NCBI GenBank assembly: GCA_941918925.1
Contig: OW799234.1
Coordinates: 85,076,497 to 85,140,496, forward strand
Direction of reading: 5' to 3'
DNA from: Phyto melanocephala
Taxonomy: Eukaryota; Arthropoda; Insecta; Diptera; Rhinophoridae
DNA: 64,000 bases
The notes under the pieces are model-generated. The model was not told where the DNA came from. It saw only the letters and a list, made by a program, of their open reading frames with translations, and did no database searches. Every line of letters begins with the position of its first letter. Positions within the stretch are counted from its first letter, which is position 1. Both the position numbers and the translations under genes were made by a program. Of this stretch, positions 22,870 to 35,400 are shown piece by piece.

Positions 22870-23112
22870 CATGGTAAAATTATCAGGTAGCCTCACTAAA
22901 ACAGCTGATTATTTTTTTCTCTACCTTAAAGTTTAACTTAGATGTCAAATTTTGTGTATGTATGTGTATATTTTGTGTACGTATATATTCTACCGTCAAA
23001 AAAACACGCACACACATTTGCTTTTTGACATTTAAGTCGTCGTTTTCCAGCAACAAAATACATTTAGGATTTTGTTGTTGCAGAACTGCGGCTACCTGAT
23101 GATTGTACCATG
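22870..23112. mobile_element. P-like MITE with perfect 8-bp target duplication
   Basis: A 243-bp element with 23-bp inverted ends (CATGGTAAAATTATCAGGTA... against CATGGTACAATCATCAGGTA...). The 8 bp on each side are both ATGAATTC (22862-22869 and 23113-23120). An 8-bp duplication and ends starting CATG fit the P superfamily. Non-coding. Confidence 0.88.
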
Positions 23113-23174
23113 ATGAATTCTTAATTATTTTTAGGGTTTTCAGATCTGTCGATTTCTCGATTGATAAATCGTGT

Positions 23175-23179
23175 ACATA

Positions 23180-23219
<40 letters not shown>

Positions 23220-23220
23220 A
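23175..23220. repeat. (ATCT)n microsatellite
   Basis: About eleven ATCT units in a row. Confidence 0.95.
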
Positions 23221-24608
23221 GATCTAAATTTAAATTAATTATTAAATAAAATAATTTTTAATAGATAATGGGTGTATTAGTGATTCTGTACGGAAAAAAG
23301 AATTCAATGGAAAGATATATCAATCATATGTAAATTGCAATTATTTATTTCTGGGTATAAGCTTTCCTCAAAATAGATTTAAATCCATGTTTCCATTAAT
23401 GTAAAGTTGTTATTGTGTCATCTGTAGGTAAAAAACATTTAAAGATATGTCAATATTTTTAAATTAAAACCATTATTTTAATAGAACAAAATATATACCG
23501 CAACAATGAAACGATATCTCAATAAAATAAGTAATTTCAAATTCTGATTCCAGACAAAAATGCTTTTAGAAATCGCTGAATGGAATGAATAATAAGACAC
23601 AATTTACATACATATTCTTAATAAAATAAAAAGTCAACTTTGTCAATGTTTTTATTTGTTTTTTAGGCTCGTAAAAGAAGGTAATTATTTAGATTTTTAA
23701 TAAAACTCGATTTATGTAAAGAGATTTTAAAAAATGATTAGAAGATTATCGTTGGATTAGAACCAAAAGATTTTCAACGAAGATATATTTTTATATAAAA
23801 TTAACAGCACAGTTTTTATTAGTACTCTTTTTGTTATATTTTATTTTTGCAAACAAATATTTAATTTATTTATTATTATGGTATTTTCATTATGGATTTT
23901 TAAAAACTTCGAATATGCGAATGTGAATATTGGTTACATCACTATCACTGAATACATATTTATTTGTATTACATAAGTTATACAATTGGTCGCGTGGCTC
24001 TTAAAATTAAAAGACTATTAAAGGAAAACTGTGTACATACTGACATACAGACATACATATACGCACATGTAGATACATATATACTTATGTACATATGTAT
24101 AAGATATGCCAACAAACGATTTACTTAAAAAAAGTATGTACTGCAGCTGCTACCGCCACTAAATATTTTGATTACTGGCAGCAACTGAAAATTATGTTGT
24201 TACGATCAGACAAGGGTAGTTTTTATAAGGAAATGAACAAACATAATCGTATTACTACTATTACTCACTAGGGTTGCGCAATAAATATCGATACATCCGA
24301 TACATTGAAATATTAATATGAACACATCGATCTTCTATATTTTTATATTAAAAGACAGAGCCCGTTCAGTTTTTAACAATATCATTTATTCACATATTGC
24401 TTATTAAACTTTAAGAAAAAGAAACTAATTCTAAGTATATTAGTGCTGGCAATTAATGAATTTTTAAACATTTTTATATAAGAAAGTAACGCAAATAGAA
24501 TTGAGTATCCCAAAAAAAATTGGCAATTACTCGATATTAAGCACCCAATTACTCAATATTTTGTCACCACCAAAGTATGTTACATACTTAAAAAAATACC
24601 TAGAGGAA

Positions 24609-24710
24609 AATTACGGCATTCGAACGTGATCGAAATTTTAATTCTTTAATTCTTATTAGAATCTCTATACCAAAGCACAGCGACCTCGATCGTGATCGAA
24701 TGCCGTAATT
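24609..24710. repeat. Short palindromic-end repeat, related copy at 62373-62487
   Basis: Ends are inverted: ATTACGGCATTCGA on both sides. The interior, ATTCTTATTAGAATCT then AAAGCACAGCGA, is shared with the second locus. About 100 bp, non-coding, MITE-like. Confidence 0.75.
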
Positions 24711-24735
24711 TGGCCCATAGCTTTTCGACATTTTG

Positions 24736-25280
24736 CTTTTTATACCCTTCACCTGTGGTGCACAAGGGTATATATATACCTATAGCTTTGTCATTCGTCA
24801 GGAAAAATTTGTTTTGATTTTTTGTAAAATTTTTTTGTTTTCACACAAAAAATTTTTACAAAAAATCAAAACAAATAACTATAACTATTTTTTAATGGGT
24901 GTGGCACTGCCCACTTTTCTAATCACGAAACTGTATAGTCATGACAGCTCAATATATGTATGTATGTGCAAAGTTTCAGAAAAATCGGTCTCGCGCAAGT
25001 ACCTCAAAATGATAACTTTTTTTATGGGCGTGCCCTGCCCACTTTTCTAATCTCGATATGCGTGTGCCCCCCCCCCCCTTTTTTTACCACCATAAACACT
25101 CCCTGCAATGTGTACAACAATGGTTTGTATCACCATTCATCTCATATGAAATACGTACATACATACATACTATATAAAAACATTTCATTGTAAAATTATA
25201 AGTTTACGTAGTATGTATGTTAAAAAAAAAAATAAAAAAAGATAAAAAAAAATTTAAAAAAAAATAAAATTATAAATAAT
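24736..25280. mobile_element. Mosaic of Helentron ends and Helitron 121-bp unit
   Basis: Opens with a Helentron 5' tip (CACCTGTGGTGCACAAGGGT), then a 30-bp hairpin (24807-24837 with 24846-24876), then two inverted 121-bp-type units (TGGCACTGCCCACTTTTCTA), then a C-run and a minus-strand Helentron 3' part (CACCATTCATCTCATATGAA). Confidence 0.65.
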
Positions 25281-25557
25281 AAATCCATATACATAAAAGT
25301 GAAACTCTGTGTCTGTGTGTTAGCTATAAACTCCGAAACAATTTCTGCGTGTTGCAGGATTGAATTTGGAAAATCCATGCTTTTCACATGGCCAGCTGTA
25401 CGTCGCATGCTCTAGATTGGGAACAAAATTTGTTCGTTTTTACAGCAAATGGAAGAACCAAAAATAAAAATCAATAAAATATTACTTTTAAAATATTCGA
25501 TTAAAATTAAAAATGCATTTTCAATCATTAAGGGGCGTAACAACGTGCGCCGGGCTT
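25281..25557 (+). mobile_element. Helitron copy, short
   Basis: Starts near ATAAAAGTGAAACTCTGTGT then GTTAGCTATAAACTCCGAAA, and ends AAGGGGCGTAACAACGTGCG then CCGGGCTTGGCTAA. This is a CTRR-like terminus preceded by a GC-rich hairpin-prone stretch. Confidence 0.7.
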
Positions 25558-25789
25558 GGCTAATATTAAATAAACCTTAAATAATATTTATGAATACGAC
25601 AGTTAATTAAGTGTGAGTGCAATAATTCAATATAAAATTCCCAAACAACTACAATTTAATTTTTATTATGCCATTATAACTTACATAGCATACTCATAAT
25701 TAAAAAAAATATATATATTAAATAAAATATTCTGAATATTATTTTCAATCACGCCTATTACCCTACACACGTAAAAATGTAAAATAAAA

Positions 25790-26537
25790 TAAAAGTGAAA
25801 CTCTGTGTGTGCGTGTTAGCTATAGACTCCGAAACTGTAAAACCGATCGGGCTCAAACTTTGGTAAGTTGTTGTACACATACCAGGGAGTGTTTATGGGT
25901 GAAAAAAAGTGGGCGGAGCCACGCCCATAAAAAATTAGTTATCAGTTTTAGCTACTTGCACTTGACCGATTTTTCTGAAACTTTGCACACATATCGAGCT
26001 GCCATGACAAATAATTTCGTTATAAGAAAAGTGGGCGGGGCCACGCCCCTAAAAAAGTTTTAATTTTTAGGTACTTGCACTGGACCGACTTTTCTGAAAC
26101 TTTGCACACATATTGAGCTGTCATGACTTTATTATTTCGTGATTGAAAAAGTGGGCGGGGCCACGCCCATAAAAAATTAGTTATCAGATTTAGCTACTTG
26201 CACTGGACCGAATTTTCTGAAACTTTGCAAACATACTGAGCTGTCATGACTTTACACTTTCGTCATTAGAAAAGTGGGCAGTGCCACGCCCATTAAAAAA
26301 AGGTATCATTTTGAGGTACTTTCACTGGACCGATTTTTTTGAAACTTTGCACACATATTGAGTTGTCATGACTATACAGTTTCGTATTTAGAAAAGTGGG
26401 CAGTGCCACGCCCATAAAAAAAGGTATCATTTTGAGGTACTCACACTGGACCGATTTTTCTGAAACTTTGCACACAAATTTAGAATGCGATTAAAATTCA
26501 TGAGGGGGCGTAGCAACGCGCGCCGGGATTGGCTAGT
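25790..26537 (+). mobile_element. Helitron with internal 121-bp tandem array
   Basis: Same ends as the copy at 25281: AAAAGTGAAACTCTGTGTGT and GCGTAGCAACGCGCGCCGGG then ATTGGCTAGT. The CTAG terminus and the lack of inverted ends or target duplication fit Helitrons. Between them is an array of about 4.5 units, each 121-123 bp. Confidence 0.8.
25909..26480 (+). repeat. 121-bp tandem array with CCACGCCC motif
   Basis: Units begin near 25909, 26031, 26151, 26274 and 26396. Each has GTGGGCGGGGCCACGCCC (or GTGGGCAGTGCCACGCCC), a TACTTGCACTGGACCGATTT block and TGAAACTTTGCACACATATT. Short open frames here are repeat artefacts. Confidence 0.9.
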
Positions 26538-26582
26538 GTAAAATAAAATAAAAAAATTTAGGAAAATTTGTCAAAAAGATTA

Positions 26583-27079
26583 ACAAGTAACAGTGCTATA
26601 TTCGGCCGTGCTGAATCTTATATACCCTTCACAACGTGTAGTCATGCAATAACAATTGTTTGTATCACCATTCATCTCATATAAAATACATGTGAAAAAC
26701 ATACCAAAAAAAAAAACAAAAAAAATATATTAAAAATAAAAAAAAAATAATAAAAAACATTACAAAAATATTTAAGAAAAAAAATTTTAAAAAATATCTC
26801 AGAAAGTTATGGGGCGATTGTGCTGAATTTCAATAGCGATTCATTCCTTGATATTTCCAAGAGATTGATACCATATACAGATCTGAGGAACATATAGTTG
26901 CTTCTAAAAGTTAATTTCAACCAACACACGGACAGACGGTCAGGGCTTAATCGACTCCTCTATTCATAAGCTTTCAGAAAATATATACTTTATGGGGTCG
27001 GAAATGAAAATTGTAGAAATTACAAACGGAATGACATAGCTATATATACCATTGTGCACCACAGGTGAAGGGTATAAAA
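26583..27079 (-). mobile_element. Helentron, internally shortened
   Basis: Terminal hairpin at the left, and the 5' tip CACCACAGGTGAAGGGTATA at 27058-27077. The tRNA-box-like segment and part of the T-rich centre are missing. The next stretch, 27080-28018, has no feature I can name. Confidence 0.88.
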
Positions 27080-28026
27080 AATTACGGCTATATGCATAAA
27101 AAGTAGTTATTTTATGGTTATAGTGTACAATAGTTATTAAACGCTTTTTGTGTTATAAACCACTAATAAGAATTTGTATTTATAAACGTACAATAAACCT
27201 TTTATAGTTATTAAATGTTTGTAGTGATTTTATTAGTATGTATGGCAACGCTTTTTATATTTAGTTGTCATTTTATTGTTAGTGGTGCTTATAATTACTA
27301 TAAGATTTATCCGGGTATCAAGTAAAGGTAACATTTTTTATAAAATTAAAGCACAAAAACAACATCGAAAAAATCAAAAGTATATAACTTTGGTAAATGA
27401 AAATTTTTGAGCAAAAATTATAATACAAATATTAATTATTTACCTATTTTGTTAATAAAAATAAGAAAAGTATTCGGCTTAAAAGTTTGTTTACGTTTTT
27501 CTCACATCACTATTATAATTTTTTAATTTTATTTAATTTCAAATATGTTAAATTTATTATTTTCTTTTGTATATATTGCACTTATCTATAAGTCGAAATG
27601 TGTTAATCTAATCAATTTTAATATTTCAATTACTTTTTCTTAAATTTTTTTTACAAAATTTCTTTAAAAATTTTGTTTAACGCCAATTATGCATGAAATG
27701 TCGCCTTATTTTTGGTTTAAAGAAGGGTAAATCAAACAATAAAATTTTTGATTTTATAAATGGTTTATAAAAGGTTTATAAGTCTATTAATGGTTTATGA
27801 ATGCAACAATAGTGAATTTTGCTTAAAAACGACTTATAAGCCTGTTATAAGTTTTTATACATATGGCCGTTAATATTTAAAAATAATATTTATATTAAAT
27901 CCAATATTAATAAAAATTATTTTACACCACGACTGTTGCACACACGCATACAACTTCTACCCTATATACATATGTACATACGTAGAAATGTTTTACATAT
28001 TTTTTTAAGTTCATTAAATTCGGTAC

Positions 28027-28624
28027 TAGAGTTGGGCACAAATCGTTACTTTAGTTCATTTTTGACAACAATCTCGGTTTTTTTTTACGAACCCCTATTA
28101 AATTACATTGTGGTTTGTGCAAAAAATGAAAGAGGTTGTTGGCAAAAAGCAAAAAAGGAAGGGCCTGTTCGTAAACGCATCACTGCGCTGCACAATATGA
28201 TTACTTTGCGCTGCCACTGCAAATCATATGTTGCTGATGCTTCTTTTTGCTTATTTTATTGCTGCATTTACGAACGAGCGAACACTGCGGAAAAATTGAA
28301 AAAAAGATTATAAATTTAATTTGTGAATTCGATAATACAATATCTGACATATATTTAAAATTCGAGGCTGAAAATGTTTAAAAAGTAAAATAATCAAAAA
28401 TAAATCATAAAAAATCACATTCTTTATACTCACACATCTATTGCATCAGCAATTTTTGTGATTAGTTTTTTGTATTTATTTGCGCATAATAGACTTCAAT
28501 GTTGCATTTACGAACAGATGACAGCTGCAGTGTTGCCAACGTTTGCATTTACGAACATTGTGCGCAAAATATGCACAGCTGTGATGCATTTACGAACAGG
28601 CCCGAAACGATTGACCCAACTCTT
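28027..28624. mobile_element. hAT-type MITE with 8-bp target duplication
   Basis: Ends TAGAGTTGGGCACAAATCG and, inverted, AAGAGTTGGGTCAATCG. Flanked by TTCGGTAC on both sides (28019-28026 and 28625-28632), which fits the hAT nTnnnnAn pattern. A second MITE (28161-28603) is nested in it, leaving a 134-bp left arm and a 21-bp right arm. Confidence 0.85.
28161..28603. mobile_element. MITE with GGGCCTGTTCG ends, nested
   Basis: Inverted ends GGGCCTGTTCGTAAACGCAT and GGGCCTGTTCGTAAATGCAT. Four direct copies of GCATTTACGAAC occur inside (28264, 28504, 28545, 28586). The flanking GAA on both sides could be a 3-bp duplication. Superfamily not certain. Confidence 0.82.
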
Positions 28625-29621
28625 TTCGGTACTGTAAAAACTTATGTGTATGAAAAGTTGTACAATTAAATTGTGAATTACTAAATATGGAACTACATAT
28701 AACATTTAGTTAATTGTGTCGAAATAAAGTTTTCTACAGTTAATTTTAAGTGTGCTACTCAATTGCAATGAAAATAATTCTGTACCTCGTTTCTATATTT
28801 ATTTGTAAGAAGTTTTCATATTGAACAACGTAAAACAAATTTTTTTTTAACTTAGAGAATATTCCTGGCAGAAGGCTGATTCGAATCATAACTAACCAAG
28901 AATTAAAAGTATAGTGGTAAGAAAACTTATTGGCAATGTCATTGAAGTAACCATATTGCAAGATATATCAAGTATTTCAATTAGTAAATCACAAAGCCAA
29001 TCCTGGAACGTTTGGGACATAAATCTAGAAATATTTCTTTTACTAGGTACATACCTATATATAAAATATCTACTTTGTTTGTTTATTTTGTTTAAAGTTG
29101 TAAAAGTTTCCCGGATCAACTTGTTTTTTATCAAGAATTCGGGTTTTCTCGTGTTTTATTTTAAAGATTTTTTATATTGCGTATGAAGAAGAGAGCTTAA
29201 CAAAAATATCTGCATATCGATATTTGAATGCTGTTAACTCAAATAATTGCAACTTTACAGGAGATGGAAAAATCGTAACAGAAACTGTATTATTTTAAAG
29301 TAATTTCTTTTGATAAATTGCTTGTAGAACTGTTATTTTGCATTATTGCATTAAATTTTTGTGTTGAGATGTATTTGTGTAAAATATATTTAAATCACTG
29401 TAAAACTCAAATTCGTACATATTACGAGTTAGGGCCTTTCTTCTTGTGACCATCGATGTATGCATATGTTTATCGATATATTTATTTCCTTTGCCCATTT
29501 CTATTACTCACTTAACCACTGACACACATTACAGATCTACTGTTGCTGCATAAAAAGTTGCTCCTGCTACACATCAATATATCCACTTCCTTCATAATAA
29601 CTATAAACAGCTGTCGCATTT

Positions 29622-30250
29622 TTTACACCCTTCACCTGTGGTGCACAAGGATATATATAGCTTTGTCATTCCGTTTGTAATTTCTACAATTTTCATATCC
29701 GACCCCATAAAGTATATATTTTCTGAAAGCTTATGAATAGAGGAGTCGACCGTCTGTCCGTGTGTTGGTTGAAATCAATTTTTAAAAGCAACTATATGTT
29801 CCTCAGATCTGTGTATAGTATCAATCTCTTGAAAATATCCGGGAATGAATCGCTATTGAAATTCAGCACAATCGCCCTATAACTTTTTAAAATATGTGCA
29901 AAAAACCACGACCACCTCGTTTTTTTTACAATTACAACAACAACATACATACATATATACAGCTAAGCCGAAAAATTTTTTTTTTTTTTATATACATATT
30001 TATATTTTTATTATTTTTTTTATATATTTTTTTTAAATTTTTTTAAAAAATTTTAAAAAATTTTTTTTTCATAAGTAAACTCAATTTATAATTTTACAAT
30101 GGTATGTTTTTTTTACGTATATTTTTTACATGTATGTACGTATTTTCTATGAGATGAATGGTGATACAAACAATTGTTATTGCATGACTACACGTTGTGA
30201 AGGATACATAAGATTCGGCACGGCCGAATATACCACTGTTACTTGTTTTT
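29622..30250 (+). mobile_element. Helentron, near complete
   Basis: 5' tip CACCTGTGGTGCACAAGGAT, one GTCTGTCCGTG unit, T-rich centre, then the 3' hairpin and TACCACTGTTACTTGTTTT. The region before it (28633-29621) shows no gene, only short AT-rich frames. Confidence 0.88.
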
Positions 30251-30607
30251 TTTTTTTTTTTTTGTTTAAAAACATAAATACACATTGTGTATATATTTAT
30301 GTATGCAGTACACTTCTAAATGCAGCAATTCGTTCACACAACACAGGTAAGGGGATAATATACATACATAAGCATTTAGTTGTCAGTCACCCTTATATTA
30401 TGAATTGGGTTTTCGTTGTTTTAAGTTTAAGGGTTCAAACTAGAAATAGAGTTTTTGTATCTGAGTATGTTGTGAATTTGAAAGTTAGTCGGTATACGGA
30501 TGAGCTTCAGTTCGCAACGTTACACTGCAAATGATTATACAAATATCGTTAGCAAGTGATCTTCAAACGCAAGTATCTTACCTTTAGTAGAAAAATATAC
30601 GAACAGA

Positions 30608-31153
30608 ATGTCGGGTAAATTAATAATGAAGCGTAAATTGGATAAAACTTATCAATCATCCCTGGATAATAAAGTAGAAAAATCAACGGATTTAACATTG
30701 CCATCCTCATCAATGACTTCCAAATCAGTCAACACTAAAAATATTGCTAATAAAAGCGACGAACCTTCTGTCAGCCAAACAGAAATTAAGCGTATACGCT
30801 GTGATACACCACCCCCAGAGCCAGAGGACTTAGATTTGCCACCCCTACAGAGAGCAACAGGACAAAATCGTCACTTTCTGGAAACTATACAACTCAAAAT
30901 GCTTGAACTGCAAAATGAACTGGATGCATTAGAGCACGATGTTGAAGCTCATGAGGAAGACTACAGTTACATTAACGATATTCACAACAATAACCAAAAT
31001 AATCAAATAAACGAACCAGAAGCCGAAGCTTTAGGTTTTGCAATTTGTGCTCAAGAAACAATGTTGTTTTTGCAAAGAGAAGGTATATCTTTGGATAGTC
31101 TACTCTATACACGATTACGTGACGCTTTAGTAGGACGTTCATCTTTAAAATAA
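30608..31153 (+). CDS. Unrecognised intronless protein, 181 aa
   Basis: Single open frame of 181 codons starting ATG at 30608, with no better upstream ATG. I do not recognise the family. The first 60 residues are rich in Ser, Thr and Lys and look disordered. There follows an acidic proline patch, CDTPPPEPEDLDLPP (about 65-79), then a likely amphipathic or coiled-coil segment, FLETIQLKMLELQNELDALE (about 89-108), an Asn-rich linker, and an ordered-looking C-terminus (EAEALGFAICAQETMLFLQR and on to the end). Codon use and composition differ from the surrounding repeats. A possible arthropod initiator, TCAGTT, lies near 30507. This looks like a nuclear or adaptor protein with a conserved C-terminal helix, but that is inference. 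A Helentron copy ends about 360 bp upstream. Confidence 0.75.
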   Translation: MSGKLIMKRKLDKTYQSSLDNKVEKSTDLTLPSSSMTSKSVNTKNIANKSDEPSVSQTEIKRIRCDTPPPEPEDLDLPPLQRATGQNRHFLETIQLKMLELQNELDALEHDVEAHEEDYSYINDIHNNNQNNQINEPEAEALGFAICAQETMLFLQREGISLDSLLYTRLRDALVGRSSLK

Positions 31154-32424
31154 TCACAAAATAGTGCATAATTTTATCATTGTCCAGTGTTTTTTACCAT
31201 CGTCTAGTCATTATTTAAAAAAATTTTGTACATACATATGTATATATGTATGTACATATATAAGTTATAAAGGAAAAATCTAGTCATTTTTAACCAAGTT
31301 AAACTTAAAAATAATAGTTTATAAATGGATTTAACAAAATAATACCTAAACATTTAACAATTTTAAAATTAAACTTAGTTTATAAAAAAATGTTTACAAA
31401 AATATGATTGTATATTTTTTTATCAAGATTTGTATAAATAAAATAAATATGCATACATTTCAAATTGCGCTGTTTGTAGTGAAAATTTATCCACATGTAC
31501 ATATTATGTACATATATATATACTATCGGACCCGTCAAACGATGTCCTGCGTGATATTTCAATCGATTAGGATATTAAACAAAGTATGAAAGCCGTTTAG
31601 TTTTAGTATACATAGATTAATAACTTAGATACCGATTACAGTGCCATCTGCAGGACTAATACATAGTTTTGATGACGATATATCGCTATACCCAAATTTG
31701 TAAATTGATACAGCAATATATATATATATACATACATATACATACTAAATATGTAATCCTTTTAAATTGTATATTTATACCCTTCACCTGTGGTGCACAA
31801 GGGTATATATAGCTTTGTCATTCCGTTTGTAATTTCTACAATTTTCATTTCCGACCCCATAAAGTATATATTTTCTGAAAGCTTATGAATAGTGGAGTCG
31901 ATTAAGCCCTGACCGTCTGTCCGTCTGCCCGTCTGTCCGTGTGTTGGTTGAAATCAACTTTTAGAAGCAACTATATGTTCCTCAGATCTGTATATGGTAT
32001 CAATCTCTTGGAAATATCCAGGAATGAATCGCTATTGAAATTCAGCACAATCGCCCCATAACTTTCTGAGATATGAGCAAAAAACCACGACCACCTCGTT
32101 TTTTTTTCACAATTACAACAACAACATACATACATAGATACATGTAAAAAACATACCAAACAAAAAAATTACAAAAAAAAAAAAATATTAAAAATAAGAA
32201 AAAAATAATAAAAAAAACTACAAAAAAAAAATTTTAAAAAAATTAAAAAAAAAATTTTAAAAAATTTTTTAACAATTTTTCTGAAAAAATTTTTTAAAAA
32301 AATTTAAAAAAAAAATATAAAAAAAATTATAAAATATAAATAATATATTAAATAAAATAAAATAAAATTTTTTTGGCTCAGCTGGGATTCGATGCCACAT
32401 TTATTCTAACGTGTACGTATGCAC

Positions 32425-35400
32425 CAGAGTCTGACTTCGGTTATCCGAAAAAAAAAATAACTCGAATATTTACTTATCTTTTTCGGTTATAAGTATAACC
32501 ATGCATTTATCACAGAAAATAGCTACTCGTACATGCATGAATTGCTACGGTTACGAGTATATTTATTACTTATTTTCAAAAATACTCTCTATACATACGT
32601 ATTATTCGGATATACATGTGCGAAAACAAATTACTTATAAGTATTGGCAAAATACTTATAAGTATTGGCAAAATACTTATAAGTATTGGCAAAATACTTA
32701 TAAGTATTGGCAAAATACTTATAAGTATTGGCAAAATACTTATAAGTATTGCGACATACTTATAAGTACTTTTGAACAAAAAAACAAGTAAAAAACAAGT
32801 AAAAGTGCTTTATTCTGCTCTTTCATTTTTTATCAAACAAAAAGAAAATTGGTCAGGGTTGGAACTATTTGTATAGTAAATATATATAACATAATTTTTA
32901 TTGCTTATTAATTTAAATAAGCAACCAGCTAACACATAATAATAAAATGTTTTCTTTAAATAAAAATAAATTTACTTATATTTATTTATTTTATTTATTT
33001 TATTTTTAGTATTAAGAAACGCAACTGTTATACCTGAAATTTGTATGGCTTATCAACTTAAAAAAAATTATTTTGATATAAAAGCAGAAAAAGATAAGTA
33101 AAAATTAAAGAAAATAAAAGTGAAAATTTAGTTGAATTGATACTGGCAATAGATATGTATTTAACAAAGTATTTTTTATTTTGATTTACTATTTATATAA
33201 TTACGTATGTATTTACATTGCTTTTTGTTAGGAAAAAATCTGTAAGAATTTTGACCTTAATTATTGAAAAAAAAAACACAAATTTCCAAGGAAAATCCAT
33301 CATTAAGAAGGGTGCTCTTATACAGGTAGTGATGACAGCCTATCTATAAATTAATGCCAGAAAAAACCTGTAAATGTTTTTATGTTCTGGACCACATAAT
33401 GGAACATTCATTGAAACATTTTTAAAACTTTATTTTTAAATCGAATTTGTGTTCACACAGTGAAATTTGAGAGTATGAATAATTATTATCATAAATTGTA
33501 TTCAAAGTCAGATATTAAGCTTTCCATCCCTGCTTTTTATGTATAAAGATCTACTTCTCATCGTGAAGTGAGAGGTTCTATTACATCACAAGTGTTGTCA
33601 ACTTTAAGATTCAAAAAACATCAAAACAGGAAAAAACGTTTGTTTTTTAAGAATATGCGTAAAGTTTAAAATTTTGAATTTTCGATTTTATTTATTTTAT
33701 AAAATTATAAATTTCGTTATTAGAACCTTTAGGCCTAAAATAAGTTTCCATATAATATCATTAATAATAATAATAAATTTTAAATTAAAGTTGTAACTTT
33801 AACTTCACAGTTGGTCATATAATCGCTACTTTAAAAATAATTACAGCTTTTGGTTTTATGCAAATCATTATTCTTTTCTTTACTTTTATAAAAAGTTATG
33901 TTTGTTTAACCATAGAAGATATCAGAAACATATATATTTAAATTATAACTAATAATAATATAAAATATATAATCTATTTATACAGTTTTTTAAATGTAAG
34001 CTAAGGATCTTTATAACAAAAGCATTGTCTATTATTAATTCTTATCATTTTTGTTGCGTTGTTTCGTAAGAAATTTACCTTGCAAAAATTGTTCTTTATT
34101 TGAATTTAGTATTTTTACTTCGATAAGAAAAAGAATGCACTAAAGAATTTGAGAAATCACATCGAGCACTGACTCAAATTTTTTGCGCGACAAAAATTTT
34201 AAAAAGCACAAATAATATTGCATAAAGCCAAAGTTGACAACGCTGGATAGGAACACAACAAAGAGAGTGTAATTATTTCTGTAAAATAACTGATACCCAG
34301 CAAACAAGAACACAAATATTAAAGTATTATGCCGTGTTATACATTCTAAGCTTATATTTTAAGCTGTATAACGAGACAAATCAATTTTAAAAGGTTTTAA
34401 TCAACCACTAAATAGTTATTTATAAGTAAATAAACATAATGCTATTATCTGATTATTATTTTCCCGCAGAAAAAAACGATATTCTGTTTTTGTTTTTTGG
34501 AAAATTAATAAAGAAAAACAAACAAAAACCATATAATTTTTTCTTGACGGACTTAAAATATCTAAAAAAAGTTAATAAGAAAAACAATAAACAACAAATA
34601 TATCTGTTAAAACTAATAAATATATCTTAATATAAGATTTTTTTCTTTTTTATAAATTTAAAATAAATCCCACATGCTCGCTGGGCATTGCTAAAAAAAT
34701 AACGCATGTCGTTGTTTCATCAACCCCTAAATTAAAAATCATAAAAAAATGTCTCTGTCCATAATTCATCTAGCAACCAGGGATGCCAGTTTAATTAAAC
34801 TGGATATTTTTATGGTATACATTTTTTTAATTTTGTGATTTTGTTTGCTTTGTTATGTTTAAGTTTTTGTAGAACAATTTTTTTTAGTGGTAAAACACAA
34901 AGTTCAAATAATTCGCCAATAAACATTTTAATTAAAAATCATATTTCCATTTAAGCGTCTTATTTTTTTATAAAAGTTACATGTTAAGTAGTTTATCATA
35001 TAAACTTGAAACATGAATTTATAGTAGATAACTTTTAATGTCAATGAAAATATTTTACAAAATAAAGAAAACAAACGCTGTAAGGAAATATGTAGAAATG
35101 CCTTCAATTTTGATATCTTAAGCCATATATTCTAAATAAAAGTTAAGTCAGGACATATATTCCAATTATATCAATATATATATATAGGAAATTAATTATG
35201 ATTCGAATAAATTACCAAACTAGTGGCATATACTTTTGCTTAGTAACACTTTGCTTTAAATATTGATGTAAACAAAACTGTATTTTGGATATTTTCAAAT
35301 ACTAATTAAATAATATATATAAATTATTAATATATTAATTGGTAAGTTATATTCATTTACTACCATTTGATTATTGTTTTTATTTTTTAAATATAAATGT

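Noticed and set aside
32501..32791. Frame with repeated YKYWQNT peptide, and its minus-strand partner
   Set aside because: The 21-bp period keeps all frames open; no start context, no family, and it lies within a non-coding hAT.
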